Counted from the stretch's first letter, positions 25,941 through 35,739 are shown. The stretch is 64,000 bases of DNA from Gammaproteobacteria bacterium (GCA_963575655.1 CAUYTY010000195.1:1-64000); one strand, 5' to 3'. Numbers and translations are program-made. Notes: generated from the letters alone by a model not told the origin.

Positions 25941-27346
25941 CAATACGTTCGCCAAATTTGATGACCACAGGAAGTTAGAGGGTATACTTAGCGGCCACTA
26001 ATCCAGCTGCTCGCAGGGGAGCCGATGGACCTTTTATTTTTTCTGGCGTGTTTGGCTCCTTGCCTCAACGCTACCACTTTGCGCCGTCTAGCCCGTGTAG
26101 TGGCCGCGCTTCTGACCATGACGGGGCGGGTCACCATGCTGGGTATTTCACGCTGGACGGAAGCCGGCGGCAGTTATCGCACGGTCCAGCGTTTCTTCAA
26201 CACCCTGATACCGTGGGAAAAAGTACAGTGGCACCTCATCCGTCGCCACCTGATGCGAGTTCCCTGCGTGATATTGCTCACCGCAGACGAAGTGGTGACA
26301 CCCAAGGCGGGCCGCCATACCCATGGGATAGGCCGGTTCTTCTCCTCCATTTACGGTAAGCCGCTTCCCAGCCTATGCCATTTGTGCCTCTCGCTGACCT
26401 CGGTCAACGACCGTGTGTCCTATCCCGTGATGACGCTACCGGTAATCCCTCCGGAAAAACCTCCGACGGCTCCATCCCGGCCAACCGTCAAACGGGGACG
26501 CGGCCGCCCCAAGGGGAGCCGCAACCAAGTCCGCACTGAAGTAGAACTGACGGCATTCCAGCGATTCTTACGGGACGCGATCCAAGCCCTGCAGGTTTTG
26601 GTCGGCGCCGACCTCCCGCTGCTCTACTTCGTCTATGACGGGGCTCTCGGCCACAACGCCGGGGTCCAATTGGTCCGACACTGTGGTCTCCATCTCATTT
26701 CCAAGCTACGCCACGATTCCGCGCTTTATTTCCCCTACGAGGGTCTTCAATCCGGCCGGGGACCACGCAAAAAGTATGGCGCTCGCCTCGACTACGGCCA
26801 GCTTCCCGAGCATTTCCGTAAATTCTCCGTGGTCGAAGACAACCTCCGTACCGACATCTACCAGATGAGCTTGCGCCACAAGAAATTCACGGAACTGCTC
26901 AACGTCGTCATCATCATCAAAACGAACCTAAAAACCCTCAAGTCTGCCCATGTTCTACTCTTCAGTTCCGATCTCGCCCTCGCCTGGAATGAGCTGATGG
27001 ACTATTACTCGCTTCGCTTCCAAATCGAGTTCAACTTTCGTGACGCCAAGCAGTTCTGGGGGCTCGACGACTTCATGTCCGTCAACGAACGCCCTGCCAT
27101 CAATGCTGCCAACCTTGCCTTCTTCATGGTCAATGTTTCGCATCTCTTGAGGCGACAAACCAAGTTCGTCGGCATGAGCATCATTGACCTCAAGGCTTGG
27201 TTCCGCGCGGGAAAGTATGTCCGCGAAACTTTAAAATGGCTTCCGCAAATCCCTGAGCCAATTTCCATTGACGCCATCGTCAGGCAGGTGGCCTCTCTTG
27301 GCCGCGTTAACTTGCCAGAGCCCGTAGTTTAATGGCGAAGGTATTG
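25941..27346 (+). mobile_element. IS4-type insertion element, complete
   Basis: 1406 bases with imperfect inverted ends CAATACGTTCGCCA and (complement) CAATACCTTCGCCA, and a six-base target duplication AACCGA at 25935-25940 and 27347-27352. It is inserted in the IS982 transposase gene. An intact transposase fills it. Ends and duplication were deduced by restoring the IS982 reading frame. Confidence 0.85.
26025..27332 (+). CDS. IS4-family DDE transposase
   Basis: 435 residues, uninterrupted. First catalytic Asp in LLTADEVVTPKAG, second in YFVYDGALGHN, and the Glu in the IS4 signature Y-x2-R-x3-E-x6-K (YYSLRFQIEFNFRDAKQF), which is perfect. The Arg-rich stretch KRGRGRPKGSRN at about residue 150 may contact DNA. 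Stop TAA at 27330-27332 lies 14 bases from the element end. All required parts are present, so this element may be active. Confidence 0.9.
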   Translation: MDLLFFLACLAPCLNATTLRRLARVVAALLTMTGRVTMLGISRWTEAGGSYRTVQRFFNTLIPWEKVQWHLIRRHLMRVPCVILLTADEVVTPKAGRHTHGIGRFFSSIYGKPLPSLCHLCLSLTSVNDRVSYPVMTLPVIPPEKPPTAPSRPTVKRGRGRPKGSRNQVRTEVELTAFQRFLRDAIQALQVLVGADLPLLYFVYDGALGHNAGVQLVRHCGLHLISKLRHDSALYFPYEGLQSGRGPRKKYGARLDYGQLPEHFRKFSVVEDNLRTDIYQMSLRHKKFTELLNVVIIIKTNLKTLKSAHVLLFSSDLALAWNELMDYYSLRFQIEFNFRDAKQFWGLDDFMSVNERPAINAANLAFFMVNVSHLLRRQTKFVGMSIIDLKAWFRAGKYVRETLKWLPQIPEPISIDAIVRQVASLGRVNLPEPVV

Positions 27347-27560
27347 AACCGATATAAAAATTCTTCAGATTCCTAAAACCAGAGCAATGAAAAAGAATTA
27401 AAATTGTCATCACCTCGGCGGGAGACATGATGAATTCCCGATCGCGTTGTGGCTTTTCTTCCGGCAAAAGCGATTGGCGCCACGCTGGTATGAAAACTCC
27501 ATTAAAGTCATCAAGATCGCAAAATACCTTTGTTACATCAACGGGATTTGCGGTATTCAT
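27347..27560 (-). pseudogene. IS982 transposase, N-terminal part
   Basis: MNTANPVDVTKVFCDLDDFN, SPAEVMTILILFHCSGFRNL and KNFYI are the usual IS982 beginning. The original frame ends at the inner IS4-type element after KNFYIG. Its continuation is at 25940-25210. ATG 27558-27560 is the natural start; the open frame extends 13 codons further upstream without family similarity. Confidence 0.88.
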
Positions 27561-27631
27561 TGATGTGCTCCAGTGGTGAAGGATAATGGATACAGGCACT
27601 TATCTTGTATCTTACGTCGAACTCAGGTTGC

Positions 27632-27991
27632 TTAGCGTGCGGAGTCCATAGCAAGGAGCAGTTTGGGTAGTTTCTCTTCGAGATGTTCATCCTTCATTAA
27701 GCAGGCGGTCATATCCTTGGTTTGATTAGCCAAATCCTCGGGATCATCCCCGGTCAAGAGGATGAACGGTAGCTTGAATCCTTGGAGCCTCATCTCCTGG
27801 AAAAATTCGATCCCCGACAGCAACGGCATATTTAGATCGGCAACTACCACCTCGAGCGTGTCGTGGGCCGCTAACATTTCCAGGGCAACAATGGCATTCT
27901 CGGCCTCCATAGTTTCATGGCCATTCTCCTCAAGAATGGCCGAGGTCATGGCCGCAGCCAATTGATCATCATCAACCACCAAAATCTGCAT
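27632..27991 (-). CDS. CheY-like single-domain response regulator
   Basis: 119 residues, receiver only: ILVVDDDQLAAAM (acidic pair), VVADLNMPLLSG (phospho-Asp), LTGDDPED and the conserved Lys in CLMKDEHL. ATG 27991 has GAGGAAG nine bases upstream; the TTG five codons earlier is less likely. Lies 74 bases downstream of CheA. Its stop codon is part of the IS982 target duplication. Likely an extra phosphate sink or a motor/partner regulator of the operon. Confidence 0.9.
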   Translation of the reverse strand: MQILVVDDDQLAAAMTSAILEENGHETMEAENAIVALEMLAAHDTLEVVVADLNMPLLSGIEFFQEMRLQGFKLPFILLTGDDPEDLANQTKDMTACLMKDEHLEEKLPKLLLAMDSAR

Positions 27992-28065
27992 CGTAATCTT
28001 CCTCAAGGATTAACAAAAGTTGTAGGGCAGCCATGTAGATTGGATAACAAAACTGCTATTAGAAA

Positions 28066-30279
28066 TCAAAGCAGATTGTGCAAGGTGTCCAGTAGGCTCC
28101 CTTGTTCAAAGTCTCCTTTGACGATATAGGCATTGGCCCCAACCTGAATGCCGCGTTGCTTGTCCGATTCCTGGGCCCGAGAGGTCATGATGACGATAGG
28201 GGTATGTTGGTAGCGCTCTTCCTGGCGGAGTCTAGTAATGAGCGAGAAACCATCAAGGATCGGCATTTCCACGTCGGTAAGAATCGCGTCAAAAGTACCC
28301 GCCATGGCTTTTTTCCAACCGTCCAGACCATCCTCCGCCAAAGTAACTCGATAACCGTGAATTTCCAGCACATCTTTTTCGATCTCGCGGGTGCTCAGGG
28401 AATCATCCACTACCAAGATATGATGACCATTCGCATGATCGGCGACCATTTCCCGATCCATTTGTGCGTTGCGTAGCGTGCGAGCCTTAGCCAATAAGGA
28501 GGGCACGTGTAGAATACTGACCACTTCGTTGGCCGCGGTAATCACCAGGCCACTGATCAAGGGCAGCTTTTGCATATGTTCGGGGAGCGGTTTGATGACC
28601 ATATCCTGTTCATCGATCAACCGTTCGATCTGTAGTCCTAGTTTGTCTTGGCCGTTCCTAATGACGACAACGAGCCAACCCTTGTCGGGCGATAATTCTT
28701 CGGAACGGACCACTGGGATATCCAGAAGCTCGATCAATGGGACGATAGGAATAAACTCATTATCCAGGATGATTGTTTTTCGCCCAGATACGTAATGAAC
28801 CTCGGCGGGTGTGACGCGGATTAATTCGCGAACACCTTGCGCAATGAACCCGAAATAGTAATAACTCACCTGGCAGAGCATTACCCGCATCATTGCCAGA
28901 GACAACGGCAGGCGTAATTCAAAGGTAGTACCGCTGCCCGGTTGACTGGCTAGGGTAATCTCACCTTGTAGATCATCGACGATTGTTTTCTTGACAACAT
29001 CCATTCCCACTCCTCGGCCTGAGACATCCGTAATGAGCGAGCTGGTACTGAATCCCGGTAGAAAAATGAGATCGATGAGTTTGTCATCTGGGAGGGCTGC
29101 GGCCTGTTCCGCAGTCAAGATCCCCTTTTGGGTGGCCTTGGCGAGAATCCTTTTTCGGTCGAGGCCACGACCGTCGTCTTGAATGGAAACCACCACACTC
29201 CGCCCCTCTTGGCGGGCACTGATCTCAATACGCCCCCGTGCGGGTTTTCCAGCGGCAAGACGTTGGGCGGGAGGTTCGATACCATGGTCCAAGGCGTTGC
29301 GCAAGAGGTGTACCAAAGGGTCGCTGAGTCGGTCGATCACCTGACGGTCCAACTCGATCTCGGTCCCCTTAACCGTACATTCTGCCTCCTTACCTAGGGA
29401 GCGGGCTACCTCTCTGACCAAACGAGCCGAGGATTCAAAGAGCAATCCGGTGGGCAGCATCCGCATGAGGAGCGTTTTTTGGCTCAATTCGGTCATGAGC
29501 AATCCTTGCTTGGAGATGTCGGCACCCAGGGCCTGGACCGCGTGGTGCAATTGCTCGGCTTGGTCGCGTCGCACGGCGGGAGAAGGCGCCTCGTCGCTTC
29601 GTGCTCGGTGGGTCAGGATACGGATCTCCTGCCAATGTCGCTCCAGGCGGGCATGACTGAAGAAGACCTCCCCCATGAGTTTGACCAGTTCCTCCAGTTT
29701 ATCGACGCGAATACGCACCGATTCCGCTCGATTCAAGCGGGATTTGGCCGTTGCAGACGATGGAGGAGGCACCAGGGGGGGATCTACGTCCTTCTCGGGT
29801 TGTGGGGAGGAAGCAGGAGGCGGCGGCTGAGGGGGAGCCGACGGTGGGGCTAATGGGGTCGCTAGTGGAGCGGCTGAAGTCGTCGTTTGCGAGGCACTGC
29901 TGGCTGCCTGGCTCAGGAGGTTGCAGATCAACTCATCCTGGGGAGGGCAGCGACCCTCTGCCGCCAAGTGGTCTACCAGGGTGGAAACAGCATCCACGCC
30001 TCGATAAAGCAGGTGAAAGAGTTCGGTGCTGAAGGTAATGCTGTCGTTGCGCAGGGCATCCAAGAGATCTTCCATGCAGTGGGCAGTTTCAGTAATCCCC
30101 GCCAGTTTCAGCATCCGTGCCGATCCTTTGATGGTATGTGCAGAACGGAAAACGGCGTTGAGAGATTCGCCAGTGGTAGGATTTTTTTCCAAATCGGCCA
30201 AACCCGCGAGCATCGCCTGAATATGATCGTGAGTCTCGTCAATAAAGCGATTAATAAACTTCTTTAGGTCCAACCCCAT
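28066..30279 (-). CDS. Hybrid CheA histidine kinase with C-terminal receiver (WspE-like)
   Basis: 737 residues. Hpt with phospho-His (RSAHTIKGSARML, residue about 47); a proline-rich linker (about 135-175) in place of a normal P2 domain; dimerisation and ATPase domains (HLLRNALDHGIEPPAQ, DDGRGLD, GRGVGMDVVKK); a CheW-like regulatory domain; and a receiver at about 615-735 (HILVVDDSLSTRE, ILTDVEMPILDG). CheA-REC hybrids like WspE phosphorylate a diguanylate cyclase in place of a flagellar CheY. The operon's GGDEF protein is the evident target. Confidence 0.92.
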   Translation of the reverse strand: MGLDLKKFINRFIDETHDHIQAMLAGLADLEKNPTTGESLNAVFRSAHTIKGSARMLKLAGITETAHCMEDLLDALRNDSITFSTELFHLLYRGVDAVSTLVDHLAAEGRCPPQDELICNLLSQAASSASQTTTSAAPLATPLAPPSAPPQPPPPASSPQPEKDVDPPLVPPPSSATAKSRLNRAESVRIRVDKLEELVKLMGEVFFSHARLERHWQEIRILTHRARSDEAPSPAVRRDQAEQLHHAVQALGADISKQGLLMTELSQKTLLMRMLPTGLLFESSARLVREVARSLGKEAECTVKGTEIELDRQVIDRLSDPLVHLLRNALDHGIEPPAQRLAAGKPARGRIEISARQEGRSVVVSIQDDGRGLDRKRILAKATQKGILTAEQAAALPDDKLIDLIFLPGFSTSSLITDVSGRGVGMDVVKKTIVDDLQGEITLASQPGSGTTFELRLPLSLAMMRVMLCQVSYYYFGFIAQGVRELIRVTPAEVHYVSGRKTIILDNEFIPIVPLIELLDIPVVRSEELSPDKGWLVVVIRNGQDKLGLQIERLIDEQDMVIKPLPEHMQKLPLISGLVITAANEVVSILHVPSLLAKARTLRNAQMDREMVADHANGHHILVVDDSLSTREIEKDVLEIHGYRVTLAEDGLDGWKKAMAGTFDAILTDVEMPILDGFSLITRLRQEERYQHTPIVIMTSRAQESDKQRGIQVGANAYIVKGDFEQGSLLDTLHNLL

Positions 30280-30335
30280 CTGACTAATTCTCGGTTATGG
30301 TTTGGTAATCGTTTACGTCCCGTCCCAACAATTGT

Positions 30336-31958
30336 CTACCAAACAGGGAGGGTTGCCAGATGGTGTTTGCACAAAGCACCCACCTCGGTTAGCGGTACCG
30401 CCAGGGGAAAGAACGACGTTTCGCTATCGTTAGCATTGGTACTAGTCATTTGTTTGAGAACCAGACGATATTCCCGTGCGGCTTGTTCCGGTTGTCCAGT
30501 GAGGAGATAGATATCGGCTAAATAATAGTGCGCTTCCCAACACCCGGATTGTACATAGAGCGCTTTCTGAAACCAGTAGATGGCCTCTTTCGTACGATTG
30601 GCATAGTGGTAGATCTTACCTAACAAGAGAAACGCATCCAACGACCAGGGTTGCTCTTCCAGAACTTTTTTGACCTCTTGTTCGGCCTCTTCTAATTGGC
30701 GACGATGAAAGTGGAGGTAGGCCTTGAGGTGACGCAGGTGGTAGTCATTTGGTTGATGTGCGAGACCTTTCTGGATGGCCGCTAGGGCCTGATCGTAACG
30801 TTTTTCCCGCACCAAGATCAGCAATTTTTGGAAATCTGGGGGCGGAGCGATGGCCCCTTTGTGGGTTGGGGCTTGCGGCGCGGGATCTGGCACGGGAAGA
30901 AAGGCCGTAGCCTGGTTGATCCTCGGAAGGCCCGGCATGAGCAGGGATGGGGTGAGGAGAGTAGTAATAGCCCTCGTGGGAGTCGCCGGGTATTGCGTCG
31001 TGGGGAGCGAAGGTAGCGGAGGTACTTTGGCCTGAGACGCGCGCAGATTGTGGCCAATCGTAGAAGATCCATCTGCATTTAGGTCTGGCTGGGGGGTATT
31101 GGTGAAATAGTAGGCATTGTTTTCCCCTTGTAGGTACAATCTTCCGAAATCACTTGAGAGCGTTTCGCTGGTGCCAACAAAGAGATAACCAGGCTGATTT
31201 AGAAGGTCTGCTAGTCGAGACAAGAGGATTTTCCGGGTGTTTCGATCAAAATAGAGGGATACATTTCTGAAGAAGATAATGTCCTGATAGTGGCACTCTA
31301 TTGGATAGGGGTCGGTAAGGAGATTAAAGTAACAAAATTGTACTTGGTTCTGGATCGTTTGGATTAATTGAAGCAGTCCGTTCTCTCCTGACTTGAAATA
31401 ACGCCGATAACGCTCATCCAATGCGTTGCGAAAGGAAAAGGTAGAATAACGACCTTCACGAGCCTTGCCCAGAGCCTGTTGGTCGAGATCACCAGCGATG
31501 ATCTGGAATCGGTTAGTTCCAGTATCTCCGAATTTCTCATGCAGGGCTAAGGCGATTGAATAAGGCTCCTCACCAGTGGAGCAGCCCACACTGAAGATGC
31601 GGATTGGCTTATTGGCGGGACGGTTAGTTAATAAACGTGGCAGCAACGTATCAATCACCAAGCGGATCTGTTCTGGTTCACGAAAGAAATAAGTTTCGTT
31701 AATAGTAATTAGGCTGGTGAAATAGTGAAACTCACTCTCATCGCGTTGGAGGCGAGCTAGATAGCTAGCACCAACCTCGGGACAATCCCCGGTGATGCCG
31801 AGAATTGCCATACGTTGACTCAGGGCCTTAATGAGAAGGCCATCACCCATATGCTCGAAGGTTAAGCCACAGCGTTGATGGATGAATTCTTTGAAGGGGG
31901 CGAGATTTGAGAATACTCGATCCGCATCTAGTGCGAGGGAACCCATATTTTTATCCAT
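30336..31958 (-). CDS. CheR-type MCP methyltransferase with TPR repeats (WspC-like)
   Basis: 540 residues. CheR N-terminal helical domain, then the SAM-binding domain with ITINETYFFREPEQ and IFSVGCSTGEEPYSIALAL, IIAGDLDQQAL, and NLLTDPYP. After a Pro/Thr-rich linker (about 295-370) come three or four tetratricopeptide repeats (YDQALAAIQKGLAHQPNDYH, WSLDAFLLLGKIYHYANRTK, CWEAHYYLADIYLLTGQPEQ). CheR-TPR fusions are the WspC type. No CheB methylesterase is encoded in the operon. The 111 bases to the MCP gene contain a hairpin (ATTCCCTCGCTCCTG/GGGAAT). Confidence 0.92.
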   Translation of the reverse strand: MDKNMGSLALDADRVFSNLAPFKEFIHQRCGLTFEHMGDGLLIKALSQRMAILGITGDCPEVGASYLARLQRDESEFHYFTSLITINETYFFREPEQIRLVIDTLLPRLLTNRPANKPIRIFSVGCSTGEEPYSIALALHEKFGDTGTNRFQIIAGDLDQQALGKAREGRYSTFSFRNALDERYRRYFKSGENGLLQLIQTIQNQVQFCYFNLLTDPYPIECHYQDIIFFRNVSLYFDRNTRKILLSRLADLLNQPGYLFVGTSETLSSDFGRLYLQGENNAYYFTNTPQPDLNADGSSTIGHNLRASQAKVPPLPSLPTTQYPATPTRAITTLLTPSLLMPGLPRINQATAFLPVPDPAPQAPTHKGAIAPPPDFQKLLILVREKRYDQALAAIQKGLAHQPNDYHLRHLKAYLHFHRRQLEEAEQEVKKVLEEQPWSLDAFLLLGKIYHYANRTKEAIYWFQKALYVQSGCWEAHYYLADIYLLTGQPEQAAREYRLVLKQMTSTNANDSETSFFPLAVPLTEVGALCKHHLATLPVW

Positions 31959-32069
31959 AGGAAAGGGATTCTCGGCAAGTATTATTTTTTGAGGACATTA
32001 GATCATTCCCTCGCTCCTGCGTTGGGAATGATGTGTCGTTGATGGTTAAGCCATGAAACAGCAATAAAA

Positions 32070-33956
32070 CTAAACGTTGGCGTGGCCAGAGTCTTCTCGG
32101 GTAAGCTGGAATTGACCCACCAGACCTTTAAGCTCAGTAGAGAGACCGACCATCCCTCGAGATACCTGGGAGATGCGTTCTACCGATTGGGCAGTATTAG
32201 CGCTGGCGCTGACGATTTCCCGTAGGGCCACTACCACTTGATTACTGGCAATCTTTTGTTGTTGCGTAGAAAGGGAGATCTGTTGGGCAGCGTTGTTAGT
32301 ATGCTGTACGGCATCGAGCAATTCGGTAAATCGATTGGCGGTAACGCCAACCTCGTTTATTCCGGTTTGGATGATTAGTGCGCCCTTTTCTGAGGTAATC
32401 ACCATGCGGTGGATGGCCTCCTGAATTTCGCTTACTTTTCGGGCAATCTCGGTGGTAGACTCGGAAACGCTATCAGCCAGACGACGAATCTCTGCTGCGA
32501 CGACCCCAAAACGGCGCCCCGCTTCACCCGCGCTGGATGCCTCCAAGGCTGCATTGAAGGCAATTAGCTTGGTTTGGTCCGCCACTACGTCGATGATTTC
32601 CATGATGCGGCCAATTTCCTTGGATTTATTACTTAACTCAACAATGTCCTGGAAGCTGTGTTGATTGTCATTCTTAATGTCGTTCATTTTCTCAACGACT
32701 GTCTGCATAGACTCAGATCCCTTCTTACCCGTTTCCCAAGCCTGGTAGGCAATATCCACCACCGATTTGGAATGTTCGGCAATCTCAGTTGAAGAGGCAG
32801 ACAACTCCTCCATGGTGGAGCCAATCTCCGTAACCGAGACGGACATCTGGGTTGTGGTGGCGGCCTGACTATCCATGGTCATGGATATTTCGCTAGCGGA
32901 GGTATAGATGTTTACAGCGGTAGTCTCGACTCGCGTTACCAATTTACCCAATTGGGTGCGCATTTCATTAGTGGCATGGGCAAGTGCAGAGATCTCATCG
33001 TTGCCGATGGCGTTGATACGGGTAGATAGATTACCCTCTGCGACTTGGCGGAGATTATCGACCAGGGATTGAATCCGAGAACTAAAGCTACGATCGAAGA
33101 GAAAAGTAAGTGCAATTGGGATGAGGATACCCAATAGGGTCCATAACAGGGCATTGTTCTGCGCCTGGGTGGCCAGCAATTCACTGCGATTGATGGCCTC
33201 GTCAGAGTTTTTATGGGCCTTAGATACGGCAGTAGAAACAATTCTTTCTACCTCAAGGGCTGTTGCGCCTAGTTTTTCTCCTAATCGTTTTACCTCGGTC
33301 TCTACTTCGATCAGGATATACAACGTATCGCGGTAGATTCTGCTGGATTGTTGGATCTTGTTTTCGTTTTTCCGACCGCTCACATCTCGATCCAATCGGT
33401 CGAGAAGTACCTCAATCGATTTAGCTCGTTCTTGGGTTGGATTCCAGAGATACAGAACCTCGCCCGGTTTTAGATCAACAATCGCCTCTTCGATGGCGGT
33501 ATCGTTAGTTTCGTAGACCAGAGTCTCAAGCGCCTCACGCTGTTGTTGAAACAGATGTACCTTTTCCCGTTTTTTCTCGAAGGCATGGGTTAAGGCATCG
33601 AACAGGCGACCATATTCTGTGGCCTTATCTCTAACCGCCTGCGATTCTTGATCCTGAATATCTGTAGCCGTTCTATTCAGAAGGCTTAAGACCTGGTGTA
33701 CCTGGTCGTTAATGGCCGCATCTTGTGTATGAAGCAATGCGTAACGAAACGACTCGGCGCGGGCATTGCAGAGAGCAATAGTATGCCACAAATCCTTGTG
33801 GTGTTGAGTTGTTTGACTTATCTCGCTGCTAATGGCATGTACCTGGCCAATGGCGCGGTAATTCATACCAATAATCACCAGAAAGGTGACCAGAGAGAGC
33901 GCGGAAATCACCCGCATGGTAGTTGTAACACTCCAGCGAGACAATAGGCGAATCAT
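32070..33956 (-). CDS. Methyl-accepting chemotaxis protein (WspA-like)
   Basis: 628 residues. First membrane segment at about 15-35 (ISALSLVTFLVIIGMNY), a periplasmic helical sensor of about 240 residues, second membrane segment at about 275-295 (LLWTLLGILIPIALTFLF), HAMP, and a signalling domain with the hairpin tip EIIDVVADQTKLIAFNAALE and SAGEAGRRFGVVAAEIRRLA. It lacks a C-terminal NWETF-type pentapeptide. First gene of the Wsp-like operon; the sensed signal is not evident. Confidence 0.92.
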   Translation of the reverse strand: MIRLLSRWSVTTTMRVISALSLVTFLVIIGMNYRAIGQVHAISSEISQTTQHHKDLWHTIALCNARAESFRYALLHTQDAAINDQVHQVLSLLNRTATDIQDQESQAVRDKATEYGRLFDALTHAFEKKREKVHLFQQQREALETLVYETNDTAIEEAIVDLKPGEVLYLWNPTQERAKSIEVLLDRLDRDVSGRKNENKIQQSSRIYRDTLYILIEVETEVKRLGEKLGATALEVERIVSTAVSKAHKNSDEAINRSELLATQAQNNALLWTLLGILIPIALTFLFDRSFSSRIQSLVDNLRQVAEGNLSTRINAIGNDEISALAHATNEMRTQLGKLVTRVETTAVNIYTSASEISMTMDSQAATTTQMSVSVTEIGSTMEELSASSTEIAEHSKSVVDIAYQAWETGKKGSESMQTVVEKMNDIKNDNQHSFQDIVELSNKSKEIGRIMEIIDVVADQTKLIAFNAALEASSAGEAGRRFGVVAAEIRRLADSVSESTTEIARKVSEIQEAIHRMVITSEKGALIIQTGINEVGVTANRFTELLDAVQHTNNAAQQISLSTQQQKIASNQVVVALREIVSASANTAQSVERISQVSRGMVGLSTELKGLVGQFQLTREDSGHANV

Positions 33957-34088
33957 AGGCGTGGCACTTCAAAAGATAAAGGTATTGTTTGAAAGGTAAG
34001 CAGAACGGGAAATACCGGCTGGACGACGCGAATGGCCACTAGAGCGTTTTCATTTTGCATGTACCTCACGGGAGGCATTCCGAAATGC

Positions 34089-35582
34089 CTATTGCCTATC
34101 ATCAACGGCACGGATGCGTTTCATGATATTACTGGAGCTATGCCCCTCAGCCAAAGGAACAAGGTAGATGCAACCTCCTTGGGATTTTACTTCTGAAGCT
34201 CCCACCACTTGGTCTTCACGGTAATCCGCACCTTTAGCAAGTACGTCAGGACGTATCGCACGAATTAGCGTAAGCGGGGTATCGTCGTCAAACAAAATTA
34301 CGGCATCGACTACGGCCAAGGCCGCGAGGACTCGAGCACGGTCATCTTCATGAATCACCGGGCGGGTCTCGCCTTTAAGTGCGCGCACCGAACGATCGGT
34401 ATTGAGTCCTACTATCAAGCGATGACCCGCGTGACGTGCTCGTTCCAGATAGGTTACATGACCGGCGTGAAGCAGATCAAAACAACCGTTCGTAAACACA
34501 ATACGTTCACCACGGGTGCGCCAGTGCGCAATCTGAGCCAATAATGTTGGGAGAGTGCAGACCTTTTCGGATTGAAAGCGCGCATGGTCATTAAAAAGAG
34601 CCGCAGCCAATTCGGCGGCAGCGATCGGAGTAGTACCTACCTTGCCAATTACGACACCAGCGGCGAGATTGGCCAAGCGCAAGGCGTCCTGTATAGGAAG
34701 TCCCGCGACAAGGCCAGCAGCAGTGGTAGCGATTACGGTATCACCAGCCCCGGAAACGTCGTAGACTTCCTGGGCAACGGCAGGTATATGAATAGGGGCA
34801 GCACCATCCAATAGGGTCATCCCTTGGTCGCCCAGGGTGACCAATAGATAACGCAGTTCCAATTCAGCGCGCAGCCGTTCCCCGGCAGCCAATAGAGCAT
34901 CAAGATCTCGGGACGGTACACCGGTAGCTAAAGCCAGCTCGGCACGGTTAGGGGAAAGCAGCGTGGCGCCACGATAGCGGGTGTAGTCCCGTCCCTTGGG
35001 ATCCACCAACACTGGAATACCCACTGCCCGTCCGGCTGCAATCGTAGCCTGACACAGAATCGGGGCAAGTACCCCTTTACCATAGTCGGATAGAATTAGC
35101 GCAGCAGGTTTCTGGGCAAGCAATGATTGCAGACGCTCCGTCAGGGCTGCCGTAATCTCCGTAGCGAGGGGAGAAATATCCTCCACATCGATACGCAGCA
35201 TCTGCTGATGCTCACCGATAACCCGGGTCTTGCAGGAAGTCGGGCGTTCGGGAAAGGAAACGACACCGCTGGTATCAATGCCGTCGGCAGCGAGCAGCGC
35301 GGTCAGGCGTGTCCCCTCCGCATCAGTACCCACCAGACCTACAATCGTTACCAGCAATCCCAAGCCTCGCAGGTTAAGGGCCACATTGGCCGCACCGCCC
35401 GGATTCTCCGACTGCCGCAGCAAACGTACTACCGGTACCGGGGCCTCCGGGGAAATACGTCCAACCTCCCCCCAAAGATAACGATCGAGCATCAAGTCCC
35501 CAGCCACCAACAATTGGTAGCCGGTGAAATTGCGCTGGAGCACGGCGCTCACAGCATCGTAGTCATCAAATAAGATGTGCAT
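34089..35582 (-). CDS. hldE: Bifunctional D-glycero-beta-D-manno-heptose kinase/adenylyltransferase
   Basis: 497 residues. N-terminal PfkB-type kinase (VAGDLMLDRYLWGEVGRISP, NPGGAANVA, VDPKGRDY, DVSGAGDTVIA) that phosphorylates heptose 7-phosphate at O1. C-terminal nucleotidyltransferase (VFTNGCFDLLHAGHVTYLER, KGADYRE, HSSSNIMKRI) that adds AMP. Both halves are complete, so it should supply ADP-heptose for the LPS core. ATG 35582 (MHILFDDYDAV) fits the family; the ORF extends 22 codons further without similarity. Confidence 0.95.
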   Translation of the reverse strand: MHILFDDYDAVSAVLQRNFTGYQLLVAGDLMLDRYLWGEVGRISPEAPVPVVRLLRQSENPGGAANVALNLRGLGLLVTIVGLVGTDAEGTRLTALLAADGIDTSGVVSFPERPTSCKTRVIGEHQQMLRIDVEDISPLATEITAALTERLQSLLAQKPAALILSDYGKGVLAPILCQATIAAGRAVGIPVLVDPKGRDYTRYRGATLLSPNRAELALATGVPSRDLDALLAAGERLRAELELRYLLVTLGDQGMTLLDGAAPIHIPAVAQEVYDVSGAGDTVIATTAAGLVAGLPIQDALRLANLAAGVVIGKVGTTPIAAAELAAALFNDHARFQSEKVCTLPTLLAQIAHWRTRGERIVFTNGCFDLLHAGHVTYLERARHAGHRLIVGLNTDRSVRALKGETRPVIHEDDRARVLAALAVVDAVILFDDDTPLTLIRAIRPDVLAKGADYREDQVVGASEVKSQGGCIYLVPLAEGHSSSNIMKRIRAVDDRQ

Positions 35583-35645
35583 GGGAAACGATAAGGCAAG
35601 GGCGAGGGAGATATCTGTATCAAAAAGACCCGCAGTTAACCAACT

Positions 35646-35739
35646 CAATCCAAGTTGCTACCTCGTACGCCTTTTTCCTCCCTCACGGGAGGGCGAGGGG
35701 CTTTTTCATTTCTCACCGCATAGGCGATAACTTGGGTTA
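35646..35739. repeat. R-family element R6
   Basis: Ends CAATCCAAGTTGCTACCT and ATAGGCGATAACTTGGGTT around a CCTCCCTCACGGGAGGGCGAGG palindrome-like core. Overlaps the region upstream of hldE. A further half-end, GATGGCAACTTGAGTTATTC, follows at about 35788. Confidence 0.65.

Larger units (their letters stand above)
25166..27628 (-). mobile_element. IS982-family element, interrupted
   Basis: Perfect 18-base terminal inverted repeats, ACCTGAGTTCGACGTAAG at 25166-25183 and its complement at 27611-27628. Target duplication TGCTTA is at 25160-25165 and 27629-27634. The right-hand duplication contains the stop codon of the CheY gene, so the element landed on that stop and regenerated it. An IS4-type element sits inside. 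Without the inner element it would be about 1.05 kb, normal for IS982. Confidence 0.9.
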
